64,000 nucleotides of DNA from Ziziphus jujuba. Its lineage: Eukaryota; Streptophyta; Magnoliopsida; Rosales; Rhamnaceae. Both the position numbers and the translations under genes were made by a program. Each line of letters starts with the position of its first letter. The stretch's first letter is position 1. This document shows positions 36,156 to 49,454 of this stretch, in pieces. The notes beneath the pieces were generated by a model. That model was not told where the DNA came from. It saw nothing but the letters and a program-made list of their open reading frames with translations, and did no database searches. The stretch is from assembly GCF_031755915.1 (NCBI RefSeq), contig NC_083383.1, positions 23,425,001-23,489,000 of the forward strand, read 5' to 3'.

Positions 36156-37364
36156 AACCTACATTATCAAATTAATTTAATAAATGTTGAATACAAGAAC
36201 CTGTTTTTTTAGGTAATAAAAATAGAGTAAACTTATAAAATAGTGCCATGTACGTTATTTTTTAATACACCTTTTCATTATCTTTTTGGTAATTGTGCCC
36301 TTCGTATCTCTTGAAAATATCAATTTTTGTTCTGTGTTAATTTTATTTCATTTCACCTCCATTTTATCGATTATTTTTTAAAGTTATTTGACCCTTTCCT
36401 TTTTCTTTTTTCTTTTTTTTATCCTTTATGAAAATAAGTAATAATGTGGAAATTTTGAAAAATTTATCCTAAAATTTTGTCAAATGATAGTTTAAACTCA
36501 CCAAAAAAAAAAAAAAAGAAAAAAAAAACTAATAGATAAAAAAAAGGGAAATAAGAAAAAAAAATCAACAACAAAATAATAAGACTGAACAAGTGGTAGA
36601 ATAATTAAAAAAAGAAGTTACTGATTGACATTAAAAAAATGGTAAGAAAAAATATAAGTTACTTTAGAAATAAAAATAAAAAAGTTGAATGTTCTTATTA
36701 TCTTGTGAGGTTTTTTTTTTTTTTATTAACTATATTCTTGTGAGTAAAAAATTCATTTTATTGAGTTTTATAATTACAAATTTTTTTTTATTGATGTACA
36801 TGCTATCATTTTTAGTCATCAAGAAAAACCTTTTATTTCTCTTTTACCTCTTTTGTTTTGTAACAAATCTTTTATTTCTTTTCTTTCATGGAGTTAAAAT
36901 ATATAAATTTACCTTAAGATTTTAAAATAATGTCATGTGCATATAAAACCTTTATTTAAAAAATAAAGTGTCAATAATTAATGCATTATTTTCATAACTT
37001 AAATTCAAAAAAATATATCATATACATCAGATTGACATCAAAACAATAATTAGTAAAATTTTCTTGTTGACATGATAAAAATAAAAACCAGCGACCAAAG
37101 AGAAACTTTACTCAAACTTTAGGTGTACCTTCAAAGCCTATATTTATCCTAATATCCAGACCCAAAAAAAAAAAAAAAAATTATCTAATATTTTATATTT
37201 TAAATAGTTTGTATTGGTCAAGTCAAAGTGAATACCACTAATTTGCTTCCCATTATCAAAGTGGTCACAATACAGACTCGTATTGCTCGTGAGGAAGTGG
37301 AAAACAAAGGTAAACAACCAAAAGCTACTTTGAGTGAAAGAAAGTGGTGTCAACTTGGTCATCC

Positions 37365-37396
<32 letters not shown>

Positions 37397-38359
37397 TTCC
37401 GCATTATCTTATATCATTTAATGGAAAATATGCAATCATGCAATCAGCATTGGTTGTTAAAGCATAAAAATAGGAAACAAAATATAATTGGAAATAATAA
37501 TTAACAAGCTGAAAACATTGACAGCACTACTACTAGTACTAAAAAACAAAAAAGTGATTTGTGAAAAAGCGGTGATCGTATGGAGCAAATCTTTTTTGGT
37601 GCTCATGCCATTGATGACGCAGCAAATAAACAAGCACCAACAAAAACAACAAGAAAGAAATTATAAACAAAAAACAATAAAACCTAAAACAATTATATTT
37701 AGAACCTTTTTTTTTTCTCTTTTTTTGGGTAAATATTATATATTAGAACCCTTCTTTGTTTCAAGTGGTGAAAAACTATACCAGCTACATATAAAATTTA
37801 AACAGCATGTAACATGTTTTTTAGAGTCCATCTAAAAGCACCATATTTTATTTAACTCCCACAATAAATAAGTGAAAAAAAAAAGATATATAATATGTGT
37901 TCTTTTTCTTTCTTTTTTCTTTTTTATTTTTTTTGGGTAATCACTGTTTGAAAAAACCACGGCAAAGTAAATTTTAAAGACGGACACTTTTTTTTTTTTT
38001 TTTTTTTACACGATAGTGTTACACAAACGTTAAATTAGAAACCAAACAAAAACAATAAATATACCATATTTGATAATATAATAAAGAGTCATATTATCTC
38101 TCTCTCTCTCTTTTTTTTTTTTTTTTTGTTATTATTACAGAGAAGAATTTTAAATGTGTATATGCACCATATGTATTAAAAAAAAAAATAATACTAGCAC
38201 ATGTTTTTAAATAACCGTTGTACATTTGAAACACCCTCCAAAAAAAAAATGTGCCCACAATGTGTTTGTTAAAAATTATCTTACCCCAAAGGACTTAAAA
38301 TTAAAACTCTTGCTTCCACTCTTCGTCTCCAACTAATACCAGAAGGAACCCAAAAGTCC
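36156..38359. other. 5' flank of the receptor kinase gene; low-complexity AT-rich
   Basis: Poly-A and poly-T runs dominate, with (AT)n at about 37365-37388 and a CT repeat at 38096-38109 followed by poly-T. Such a CT tract within 300 bp of the start codon is common in plant core promoters and leaders. A TATA-like TGATAATATAATAAAG stretch lies at about 38070-38086. The transcription start cannot be fixed from sequence alone. Confidence 0.4.
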
Positions 38360-41300
38360 ATGTCCTTGCTGTCAACCATCGGTATGTCAGCAGCCAATAA
38401 TCTCAGGCAATCTTTGCCTGCTCTCTACCTCCTCTGTTTCCTCTGTTTCTTTTCCGGAATCTACTCCGACGATCTCCAAATCCTATTGAAACTAAAATCA
38501 TCACTCTACAACTCCAATCCCGACGTGTTCAGTTCATGGGATTCCACCGGAAACGTGTGCAAATTCGTCGGGATTACCTGCGATTCCCAAGGTTTCGTTA
38601 CAGAGATCGAACTTTCTAAAAATAAGCTATCTGGGTTTCTTCCTTTAGATTCGATATGCGAGCTTCAAAACTTGGAAAAGCTTTCTCTGGGTTTTAATTC
38701 TTTGCAAGGAAAAATCACAGAGGACCTGAGAAACTGCACGAAATTGAAGTATTTGGATTTGGGAAACAATGTTTTCAACGGACCTTTTCCTGATATAACT
38801 CCTTTGGGAGATTTACAGTATCTTTATTTGAATAGCAGTGGATTTTCAGGCACTTTCCCGTCGAAATCACTTTCCAACATGTCGGGTCTTGTTCGGTTGA
38901 GCATAGGAGATAATCCATTCGGACCAACTCCGTTTCCTCAAGAGGTTGTGAAGCTAAACAAGCTGAATTGGCTTTACCTCTCAAACTGCTCCTTGGAAGG
39001 GAAAATTCCAACCGGAATCGGAAGCTTATCCGAGCTAATAAATTTTGAGATTGCCGATAATAATTTAAGTGGTGAGATTCCAGCTGAGATTGGGAATCTC
39101 AAGAATCTTTGGCAGTTTGAGCTTTACAACAACAACTTCACTGGAAAACTACCAATCGGGCTGAGGAACCTTACAAAGCTCGAGTTCTTTGATGCTTCAG
39201 CGAACAATCTTGAAGGTGATTTAATGGAGTTGAAGTTCTTGACGAACTTGGTTTCTCTGCAATTGTTTGCCAACAACTTTTCCGGTGAGATACCGTCGGA
39301 GTTCGGAGAATTCAAGCGGCTTGTGAACCTCTCACTTTACAAAAACCAGTTGACTGGTCCTATTCCTGAAAAGATTGGTTCTTGGGCAGAGTTTAATTTC
39401 ATTGATGTGTCTGAGAATTTCCTGACTGGTCCAATTCCTCCTGATATGTGCAAGATGGGGAAAATGAAAGCTCTTCTCGTCCTACAGAACAACTTAACCG
39501 GCGAAATTCCGGCCAGTTACGCCAACTGTCCGACGCTACGCCGGTTCAGAGTCAGCAAGAACTCCCTCTCCGGTGTAGTTCCGGCTGGAATATGGGGATT
39601 ACCGGCACTGAACATCATCGACATAGAATCCAACCAACTCGAAGGTCCAATAACTCCTGATATCGAAAACGCCAAGGCTCTGGGCCAGATTTTCGCAGCC
39701 AACAATCGCCTGACCGGAGAGTTACCTGAGGAGATTTCCGGAGCTACGTCTTTAATTTCAATAGACCTGAGCGAGAACCATCTATCCGGTAGAATTCCGG
39801 CGAGTCTTGGTGATCTTAAGAAGTTGGGAACTCTTCATCTACAGGGGAACATGTTCTCGGATTCCATACCCAAATCATTAGGCTCTTGTTCGTCTCTCAC
39901 CGACTTAAACATGGCGAACAACTTGCTGTCGGGCAAAATCCCAACGTCTTTTGGCTCTCTTCCTAGTCTAAATGCTCTGAATTTGTCAATGAATAAACTT
40001 TCGGGACAAATTCCAGAAACTCTGGGAGCTCTAAGGTTTAGCCTTGTTGATCTATCCTATAACCGACTTTCGGGTCGCATCCCGCAGTCTTTGTCCATTG
40101 CAGCCTACAATGGAAGTTTAGCCGGTAACCCGGAGCTCTGCAGCGTCAATATAAACAGTTTCCGACGCTGCTCCCCGGATTCGGGCATGTCGAAGGATGT
40201 CCGAACACTCATCATTTGCTTTGCAGTTGGTTCGGCTGTCCTGCTTTTTACCCTGGCTTGTTTCTTCCATTTAAAGAAAAAGGAAAAAGATCAAGACCAT
40301 TCATTGAAGGAAGAATCTTGGGATGTAAATTCTTTCCATGTGTTAAGCTTCACGGAGGGTGAGATTCTCGATTCCATTAAGCAAGAGAATATAATTGGGA
40401 AAGGAGGGTCCGGAAATGTATACAAAGTCTCTCTTCCTAATGGTAAAGAACTTGCTGTGAAGCACATATGGAATACCAATATCAAAGGGCGGAAAAAGAT
40501 CAGGAGTACTACTCCGATGCTCGGAAAACACACTGGAAGGTCTAAGGAATTTGATGCTGAGGTGCGGACTCTGAGCTCCATAAGGCATGTGAATGTTGTG
40601 AAGTTGTACTGCAGCATCACAAGTGAGGACTCTAGCCTGTTGGTCTATGAGTTTTTACCGAACGGAAGCTTGTGGGATAGGCTGCACACCGGCCAGAAGT
40701 TGAAGCTTGATTGGGAAACACGGTATGAGATAGCGGTGGGGGCGGCCAAAGGTCTGGAGTATCTTCATCATGGCTGCAATAGGCCGGTGATCCACCGGGA
40801 TGTCAAGTCCAGTAACATTTTGTTGGATGAGTTTTTGAAGCCTAGGATTGCTGATTTTGGTCTTGCTAAGATCGTTCAGGCCAACGGAGGCCAGGATTCC
40901 ACTCATGTCATTGCTGGAACACATGGCTACATAGCACCTGGTTAGCTCTGATTAGTCCTATTCTGTTCTTTCTGTGCTGTTTTCTTTATTTGTTTCTTGA
41001 GGACAAAAAAAAAAAATTGTTGTGAAATTAAGATTGGTTTATTGTTTGTTAGCAGCCTTTACTCGTAAGCTTAATTGGGTTTTTCTTCAACTTGTTTATG
41101 TTGTGCAGAATATGGATACACATATAAAGTCAATGAGAAAAGTGATGTCTATAGCTTTGGAGTGGTGTTGATGGAGCTTGTGACTGGAAAAAGGCCGATT
41201 GAGCCAGAGTTCGCTGAGAATCAGGACATAGTGAGCTGGGTATACAACAATCTAAAGACTAGAGAAAGCATATTAAGTTTGGTTGATTCGAATATTCCAG

Positions 41301-41509
41301 AGGGCTTAAAGGAAGAGACAATAAAGGTATTGAAAATAGCTGTTCTTTGCACAGCAAGGCTTCCTGAACTTAGACCCACAATGAGAAGTGTGGTTCAAAT
41401 GCTAGAAGAAGCTGAACCATGTAAGTTGATGGGAATTATCATTACCAAAGATGGAACAAGCATGAAAAAGGAAGTGGCTGATGCAAAGAAGTTAAAGCCA
41501 GAGTTTTAA
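38360..41509 (+). CDS. RLK7: LRR receptor-like kinase, RLK7-like (LRR subfamily XI), two exons
   Basis: Exon 1 is 38360-40940 and exon 2 is 41109-41509; joined they encode 993 residues. The order is a hydrophobic signal peptide ending near residue 36, a cysteine-pair cap (CKFVGITC, about 67-74), about twenty LRRs (about 80-590), a C-terminal cysteine pair, one membrane span (about 616-638) and a Ser/Thr kinase. Kinase landmarks are the glycine loop GKGGSG from 680, K701, E734, HRD 812-814 (RD type), DFG 832-834 and APE 859-861 formed across the splice. All key residues are present, so it should be active at the plasma membrane. Arabidopsis RLK7 perceives PIP peptides in immune and stress signalling; HAIKU2 is the nearest alternative. 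M1 was chosen as the first ATG; M9 (38384) would keep the signal peptide. No insertions or stops interrupt it. Confidence 0.93.
40941..41108 (+). other. Intron of the receptor kinase gene
   Basis: 168 bp, beginning GTTAGC and ending TTGTGCAG. It splits the glutamate codon of the APE motif after its first base. Removing it joins APE to YGY and continues the kinase in frame; reading through gives a stop five bases in. Confidence 0.95.
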
Positions 41510-42519
41510 GCGTCAAAAAAGAAAAAAAGAAAGAAAAAAAAAAAGAAATTGGTTCTGCTAAGAAAGTAATTTCACAACCTGCCAATCCTGCTTTAATTAG
41601 TACTCAACATAATGATATTGATAGATTATATGTAACATATTTGCTAGTTCCTTTAGATGGTTAATGTCTATATGGTAAGGTTCCTTTTTGTAAAATAGTG
41701 ATCGAGGAAGAATTAAGGCTGCTGAAAAATGGCACCCTTTTTTTTTTTTTTTTAATAAGAAAATTTTCATTTCAGTTCCCCTTGTCGGAGTGATGAGATT
41801 TGGCAAACTTTTATTTCTTTTTTGGGCATGGAATTACTAGCGCTTTGTCTCATAAGCAAAGGATACACCAAATAATATCAGGCCATAGCAGGTTCTTTTG
41901 GTGATTGGCTGGCATATGCGGATATATAATTATTCAGGATTATGAATTAAAATTAAAGTCCGAAAATATCTACATGTCCTAGCAGTATCAAGACATGTAA
42001 GTGGACAGTAGGCATTCATCATTGCATATAGGTTGTTCCTAGATTTTAATTTTGTTTAGGATCTTAGATAAGCAACTCACTATAAATATTATATATAATA
42101 GTTATGATCTAGAATGTAATATTGCTAACCTTGTGGTGATCAGCACAGGTGTAGAATTAGCAAATCACATATGGGCCAGGAAAATCATAGGTTAAAAAAA
42201 AAAATTTGTAAATTTCATGCTTTTTTTCTTTAGCCCCTAGTTGATATTGTATCCCACCAATGCTTCTAAACATTTGGTTTGAAAGTGAAGAAAGCATTGC
42301 CTATTGTATCAAAATTCTATTTATATACGGTCTTTTTCTCATTAAGATATTCTAATTTAAATAAAGTTAATATATACCAGGTAATATATTGCCTAAAATA
42401 TTTTTTAAACAACATATTATTTGATATTGATATTTGAATTTTATAAAATTAGAATATCTACGTTTGAAAATTTTTCTCTATATATATATGATTTTATAGA
42501 AATTTTTCTCTATATATAT
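41510..42519. other. 3' flank of the receptor kinase gene
   Basis: Starts with a purine-rich stretch after the stop codon. No clear polyadenylation signal could be singled out among several AATAA-like words, and no further gene is seen. Confidence 0.4.
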
Positions 42520-42524
42520 GATTT

Positions 42525-42720
42525 CGTTATAAAAAAGATTAAATTTATTTTATAAGATGAGAATCTAATATCGAACATTATTTTAAAATGGTTAATTTTG
42601 TTTCACAATGGATACTATACCACATAATATGCATATAAAATGGACTTATTCACTCTGAAATTAAATTGGCATTTTCAAAATAATGTTTGATATTAGATTT
42701 TCACCTTAAAAAGTGAATTT
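42525..42720. repeat. Inverted repeat (ancestral hairpin of the adjacent tandem array)
   Basis: The segment 42533-42600 is the reverse complement, with some mismatches, of 42657-42716: AATCTAATATCGAACATTATTTT faces AATAATGTTTGATATTAGATT. The loop of about 55 bp contains ATACCACATAATATGCATAT. This looks like a small MITE. Confidence 0.7.
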
Positions 42721-43245
42721 GGTTTTTTTTTTTTTTTAAATAACAAAACTGTATACAAATATATATATTGGATACTATACCACATAATATGCATATAAAG
42801 TGGACTTATTCACTCTGAAATTAAATTGGCATTTCCAAAATAATGTTTGATATTAGATTTTCACCTTAAAAAGTGAATTTGATTTTTTTTTTTTAAATAA
42901 CAAAACTGTATACAAATATATATATTGGATACTATACCACATAATATGCATATAAAGTGGACTTATTCACTCTGAAATTAAATTGGCATTTCCAAAATAA
43001 TGTTTGATATTAGATTTTCACCTTAAAAAGTGAATTTGGTTTTTTTTTTTTTTAAATAACAAAACTGTATACAAATATATATATTGGATACTGTACCACA
43101 TAATATGCATATAAAGTGGACTTATTCACTCTGAAATTAAGTTGGCATTTTCAAAATAATGTTTGATATTAGATTTTCACCTTAAAAAGTGAATTTGGTT
43201 TTTTTTTTTTTTTAAATAACAAAACTGTATACAAATATATATATA
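42610..43245 (+). repeat. Four tandem units of about 159 bp
   Basis: Units start at 42610, 42770, 42927 and 43086 with GGATACT(A/G)TACCACATAA. They differ mainly in poly-T length and a few bases. Each unit contains the loop and right arm of the hairpin at 42525-42720 plus a poly-T and an ACAAAACTGTATACAAATAT tail, so one half of the hairpin was amplified. Confidence 0.95.
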
Positions 43246-43273
43246 TATATATATACATTTGTATATTTATATA

Positions 43274-43310
<37 letters not shown>
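43226..43310. repeat. (AT)n-rich microsatellite
   Basis: Long AT runs broken by ACATTTG and TTTAT words, directly at the end of the tandem array. Confidence 0.9.
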
Positions 43311-43312
<2 letters not shown>

Positions 43313-44139
43313 TTGATTTCTCAATTATATTATATTATGATAAGATGCTCTTTTTTTTTTTTCTTTTTTTTTTTTTTAGTTTAAATTGTTATAAGATGCT
43401 CATGAGTTATGACCTGGTAAAGGACATTCACAGATGAGAAATTAACAAATGCTTTGATAGGGCAGGCTCAGTTGAGTTTATCTCCAAATATTTCTATATA
43501 TTGCTTTTACGTCAACCTACATCTATGTGAAAGATATGGGATTTTCTTTTGTTGGTTGAGGGGTCGGTGGCAGCTAAACAAACAAGCAAAAATAAACTCA
43601 GATCTAATTACGTTCAAACTAGTCCAAGCTGAATAGCCAGCCCAACTAGACCACTTTAGCAAAGATATTACACGGAAGGTGATAGAAAGTAAAACATAAA
43701 TAAATAAACAAAGGAAATTAGAGGTTTAAAAACTATGCATGAAATAAAGATAATGGAATTACAGTTTAATATTTTGTACGTATTATGCAAAAGTTGAACG
43801 CCTGGCATTCCTTTTTTCTTGTCGGACAATAATATGAAGGGAAATGTTAATTCTTTTTATTTACTTATTTTTCTCTTGTAAAATCTGCCATGGCTTAAAA
43901 AGCCATAGACATCGATATGAGATATTAATAAAACTTTAAGAATTTAGTGTAATATAAGAAGAATTATCATTGTCGGGCTCTAAATTCTAATCAGAAGCTG
44001 AAGTATTTCGCTTCCTAGCTAAATGAAGGTGAAAACTGTCTACGTTGTAGAATTAGAATATGGAAGCTGACGATAAGATCACCATGGAAAAAAATCACTA
44101 ACTTTTATAAAAGAAGAGGAATTTTTTTATAAAGTGGAA
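43311..44139. other. No recognisable gene
   Basis: AT-rich with poly-T runs near 43351-43378. An ORF at 43454-43636 has no recognisable motif and no supporting splice or codon pattern. Confidence 0.45.
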
Positions 44140-44400
44140 GCAGAAGAAAAAGAAGAAAAAGATTTTTTTTTTTTTTCTTTTTGTTAGTGATAATCCATAA
44201 AAAGAAAAAAAGTTATTGCATGTGGATCAATTTTTGGTTCATGAGATGTCTATATAGGCCAGCTTGATTCCCAATTTTCAGCTATCCTTTTTAATCAGGG
44301 AGCTTCTATTTAATCCATCGAAACCTTTTCCTTTTCTTTTTATATTATAAGATTAAAATTTTTATTTACTTTTATTTTGTACTTTACAACCAAACATAAT
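44140..44400 (+). repeat. Direct repeat, left member
   Basis: Aligns with 45530-45780. Shared words include CTATATAGGCCA or CCATATAGGCCA, ATTCCCAATTTT, AGCTATCC and TTTACAACC(A/G)AACAT. The spacing of about 1.4 kb could reflect LTR-like ends or a tandem duplication with a later insertion. Confidence 0.6.
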
Positions 44401-45529
44401 TAAGGTCTTATTTGGTCTATCATTGAAAAGTTATTGTTAGTTTTAAATCTCAGAACACGTTCCTTAGTTTAAAATTTAAAAAGCATAATCTTTAACATGA
44501 AAGCATTTTGACGAATGTTATAAAATAAAAAACCTGATTTTTTTATCCAACTCTAATAGTATATTTTATCATACTGTTTATTTTTTCATTTCCTAATGAA
44601 TAATTGATATTCAGTTTTTCTCTATTTTTTAAATCAATAACTCCTTCATAGAAATATATGAAGTCAGATATAAATTACATTAATTGTGTATAGAAAATTA
44701 TTGGTAAATAAATACATGCATTAAAAAAATTTATATTGAATGTGGATTTGGCTGCCCCCATTTTGAGAGCAAAGTCCCACCTTATATTTAAAATTTTTAA
44801 TTTATAGTTTTTTGAAGTCATTTAAAATAATCATAACTCTTTAATTAAGATCCTTAAAGAGTTTGTTAAAGATACTCTTAAAAGCAAATTTTGAAAACAT
44901 TTGGATACTTTTTTAAAAGAGCTTCAAGCACATCTTTAAAAGACTCTTTTAATGTATTATATTATTTATTTTAAAAAAGCATCTTTTAAAAAATAACTCA
45001 AAAAGAGATTTTTTTTATTTAACGTTTTAAAATAAAGAGTTGATTTTGACTCTTCAAATATAAAAAATCAAATCCACTCTTTATTTGCTTATCATATTGA
45101 TATAATTTACTGCAACATATGTTTCCATATGTTTTAAAAATTCAAAAGAGTGTTGTTGTAGGGTTTTTTTTTTAAAAATTCACTTTTTATATCTAAAAAT
45201 ATTCTTTCTAACGAAAAATATGCTATTTATTTTAAAGAATATTATTGAAGATGCTTTAAGCATCAAAAAGAGTTTTCAACCAAATCTAGTAAAGAATATC
45301 TCAGATAACTTCTTTGAACAAGCTGAAGCTTTAAAGAAGTAAAAGAAAAAGTTATCCCCAAACATGGTTAATATTTACATTAGTTTCTAAGTTGCTAAAG
45401 AATATTTATTAGTTTTTCTAATAAAAACTCTTCTTAGAAAGATTAACTATAAAATATTCTACAAATAAAATATTAGTTATACTACATGTAGGTTTTGATT
45501 TTAAGCTCTAAACATAAAAGTTTTACTTA
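44401..45529. other. Segment between direct repeats
   Basis: AT-rich DNA with many AAAGAG and TTTAAAAGA words (for example 44850-45010). It may be a decayed DNA element, since it opens near GGTCTTATTTGGTC and closes near CCCCAAACATGG, but no clean inverted ends were found. Confidence 0.35.
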
Positions 45530-45780
45530 CATTAAAAAAAAAACAAAAAAAAATCTTTTTTCTTTTTATTGACAATCCATGAAAATTAAAAAAAATTAAA
45601 AAAATTATTGTATATCCATCAATTTTCGGTTCAAGCAAATGTCCATATAGGCCATTTTATTCCCAATTTTGAGCTATCCCTTTTAATAAGGGAATTTCTA
45701 GTTACAAAATCAAAATTTCTTTCTATATGACCAAAATTTTCATATAGTTTTATTTTATACTTTACAACCGAACATTTTAC
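45530..45780 (+). repeat. Direct repeat, right member
   Basis: Partner of 44140-44400, diverged by eye to about 75%. Confidence 0.6.
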
Positions 45781-48700
45781 ACACGTGGTGCTCTGTAGTC
45801 AAACATCTTTGTAAGCTATCTGGTCATCTAACTTCGAGCAATCTGAGTTTGTTCAACAAATACGAGCCAATAACAAGTTCTTGTTTGTATAAAAACGTAT
45901 TCTAGTTATTCAGAAATAATGATTCTTTAATTGTCCAAGTCATCCTTGAACATCAGCTTGAACGGTATTATTACCAAGTCTAAGCATACTTTTTTTTGAG
46001 TCTAGAACGAGGAAATGAAAATAACATAAAGCTTTATTTTATATGGTTGACAAAACTTAAAAGCGAAACGTATACAGTAATATCTTCTTATAAAAATATT
46101 TTATAGTGGAAAAATTTCTTTCTAGGTATAAAAAATTTTGGCCCCAAATTGACTAAGTTATAAATAATAATAAACTTGATATTGTAATAAAATACAAGTT
46201 TTAATGTCCTATCTTAAAGAATTTTGTCTTCACATGATAATAATTATCTATATATTGCAAAAAAATATATAGAATGCTTAATGTTAAAGTTTTAACATAA
46301 TATAAAAATATTTACATCAAGTTGTTTTAAAATTGTTATAATAAATTCGTGGATATGTAAAAACTTGCTAACATAGACACATTTGAAGCCAAAATGGTTC
46401 TAGCTTCTCAGGCATGTTTAGAGCTCCTGACTGCTTACTAGGAAACATTTTGTATTTCCATAATATCATCCTCAATATTATATTTAAATATCAAATTAAA
46501 TTATTTGTTAGTTTTTTCCTAATAAAAAAATGTATAATTTGATCAATTGAGGAATGCATGGGATATATTAGACAATATAATTTTGAACTATACTTCCTCT
46601 AAGTTGTAACCCCTTTATATTTATAAAATTAGTTAGATCCCAAACTACAAGGAAATTTTACCATATATAGTATATTTTAGATTTTTTTTTTCAAAAGTTT
46701 TTAATTAAAGATTATGACAAATAACAATCCATAACATGAATCGTCATTTGTGAGCGCAAAATTCTCAACATTAATTGTTTAAAGAGTTTTAGAACATCTC
46801 CAATAATTTTATTTATTGATAAATTTGTTTTATTACATTTAAAAAAATAAACAGCCACTTATAAAAAAAAAACCTCTATAGTAGATTTGTCTAAATATCT
46901 TTTTAAGCTGATGTGGGAAAAAATAATAAACAAATAAACAAATAATGTTTTGGTGACCTTTTAAAAATTTCTTAGAAATAAAATTTTTCTTAAAAAATCA
47001 ACTTTTTTCCCAAAAAATTTTTTAATAAAATATATATAATTAATTAATAAATATTAATAATTTTTATATATTAGTCATTGCAAAATAATTTTAAAATTAA
47101 TTATATATTTATATTATTTAAATTTAGACGATATTAACTTCTATATGATATTATATGATATGGGCGCAAATTTACATTTACCATTCAAAATGCTATCATG
47201 TATAAATCTTGCAACAAGAAATTACCATTTTCTTTAAAATTTCTCCAACTCTGTCTAGAAGATGATCCCTACAATTTCTTTTTTTAAAAATCTACCATAC
47301 AACTATCTTTAATAACATGTTTATACAACTCTATAATAAAATAGGATTGGAAGTGAAAAAAAAAATATTAAAAAAAAAAAATCATTCCAACGGTAAATAA
47401 TTAGAATCAGTTCCAAAATTGATCGGCGAGTTTATTTAGGCTACGGGTCTTAGAATCTGCCAAGCTCATTCTAATTTATCTGTTTGAAAAAATTAATTAT
47501 AAATCTTGGCCTCCATATAAACTTTTATTTACACTTTTCTAAAACCCTACAACTTTTCCTACTCTATAAAACTCCCTAAACACTCTTAAAATTTTGAGAG
47601 AAATTGATTATGAGAATAAATTTTCCCAAAATTAGTTTCATAGAATAAATTTAGGAAGTATTTATTTTTAATGATTGGTAATTAAATAGTAGTAGGAGAT
47701 TTATGATTTATAAGTAATTAAATAAATTTGAATTGTAAAATTAAAAACAAATTTATTGTTAACAAAATATATAAAACCAGTTTTTAAGGATTTGTATTTT
47801 TTATTGAGTAATTCTAAAAAAACCACCTAATTTATAAACACACTAGCCTCTATTTGGCATATCTAACCATAATAAATGGTTTCAAAATTAATCTATAATA
47901 ATTAATTATATTTAAAACTTATTTAAAAATATTATTGTTAATAAATATATTTAGATTTTTTTTTCAATTTATATTATAAAAATTTGTTAAAAACTATAAA
48001 TTTGACCTATGTATATAATATTCTATACAATCATAGAATTCAAATTAAAACATATTTACCGATATAATTTTTTTTCCTATATGCAATTTTTCTATCTATT
48101 TTTTTTTTCATTTGTGGAATTTAAATTAAAATTCAAATGCATTTATATAATTTAATTCAAATTCAAATATATTTAAATAATATTTTTTATCTATAAAATT
48201 TAAATTCAAATTCAAATGTAATTTAATTATTTATTTATTTATTATTATTATTATTATTTATCTTATAAACATATTTTTATCTTATAAGATAATTTATTTA
48301 TGAATTCAAACTAAAAAATGTTTACCTATTTAATTTTTTTAATTTATAAAATTCAAATTCAAATATATTGATATAATATTTTTCATTTATGGAATTCAAA
48401 TTTAAATTCAAATGCATTTTTCTATTCTTTGCAAATAATAAATTTTCTAATGTTAGATCCTTATAATATAAATTTAATTATATTCATTATTATTGTTGTT
48501 GTTATTATTATTATTATAACCTAATTAAGAATAATTTGGATTTAAAAAAAGATATATATGTACATATTATATATACACAGTTTTACTATTATATGTATCA
48601 ATTTGTACATTATGATACAGATCAGCATAAAATTATATATAACTTATGATATGTTGTATGTATTTCATTTTAATATTACATATAATTTGATTATAATATA

Positions 48701-49422
48701 TATTTAATATGTTTGACAATATTCATTATAGTAGAATTATATATATATAATATTATAAATATATATTTATTATTTATTTAAAATTTATTTCAAAACAAAA
48801 ATTGATTTTATATATTTGTATATAACTGTAAAAGGTAAGATCATAAATAAATATAATTAAAATAAAAAAAGATGATTTTGGAAGAAAATTGGATTGATTA
48901 TATACTAACATGTGGTAGTCACTCTTCTTATTTTATATATTATATAGAAAACTGTCTCTTTGTTCATGAATATATTAAAAACTTCTTTTAAAATAAATGT
49001 GGCAGCAATTTACTTTTGAAACCTCTTTGAAATTTTTACGCAAAAGTGAATACATTCAATAATAATGTAATAAAATAAAATAATGTAACAAAGTTTTGCA
49101 TACAAACTTTAATAATTAAAATGGGTTTTCTATTTATATTTACAAATGAATAAAATTTATGACCTTAATATAAAATATATTTGAAAAAATTTTGGAATAT
49201 ATTAACCTTAAATTTTGAAATGTATTATAAACCTAAAGCCATGTTCCAAGCATTTTTTTAGTTCTTTTTCTTGTATTGCTATGACAATATGGTAACCATA
49301 CTGTTGTTTATGAGAAAACTGTGGTAGAGAAGCTAGGGGATTAACGTTCTAATAATAATAATGTTGAATATTTAAAATACAAAATAATAATCTAAATAGA
49401 AAATTACAAAATAGATAATATT

Positions 49423-49454
<32 letters not shown>

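Noticed and set aside
38775..40924. Several antisense and out-of-frame ORFs within the receptor kinase gene
   Set aside because: They are shadows of a conserved coding sequence and have no features of their own.
42610..43245. CRISPR-like array
   Set aside because: The 159-bp units are contiguous tandem copies with no unique spacers, in a plant genome.
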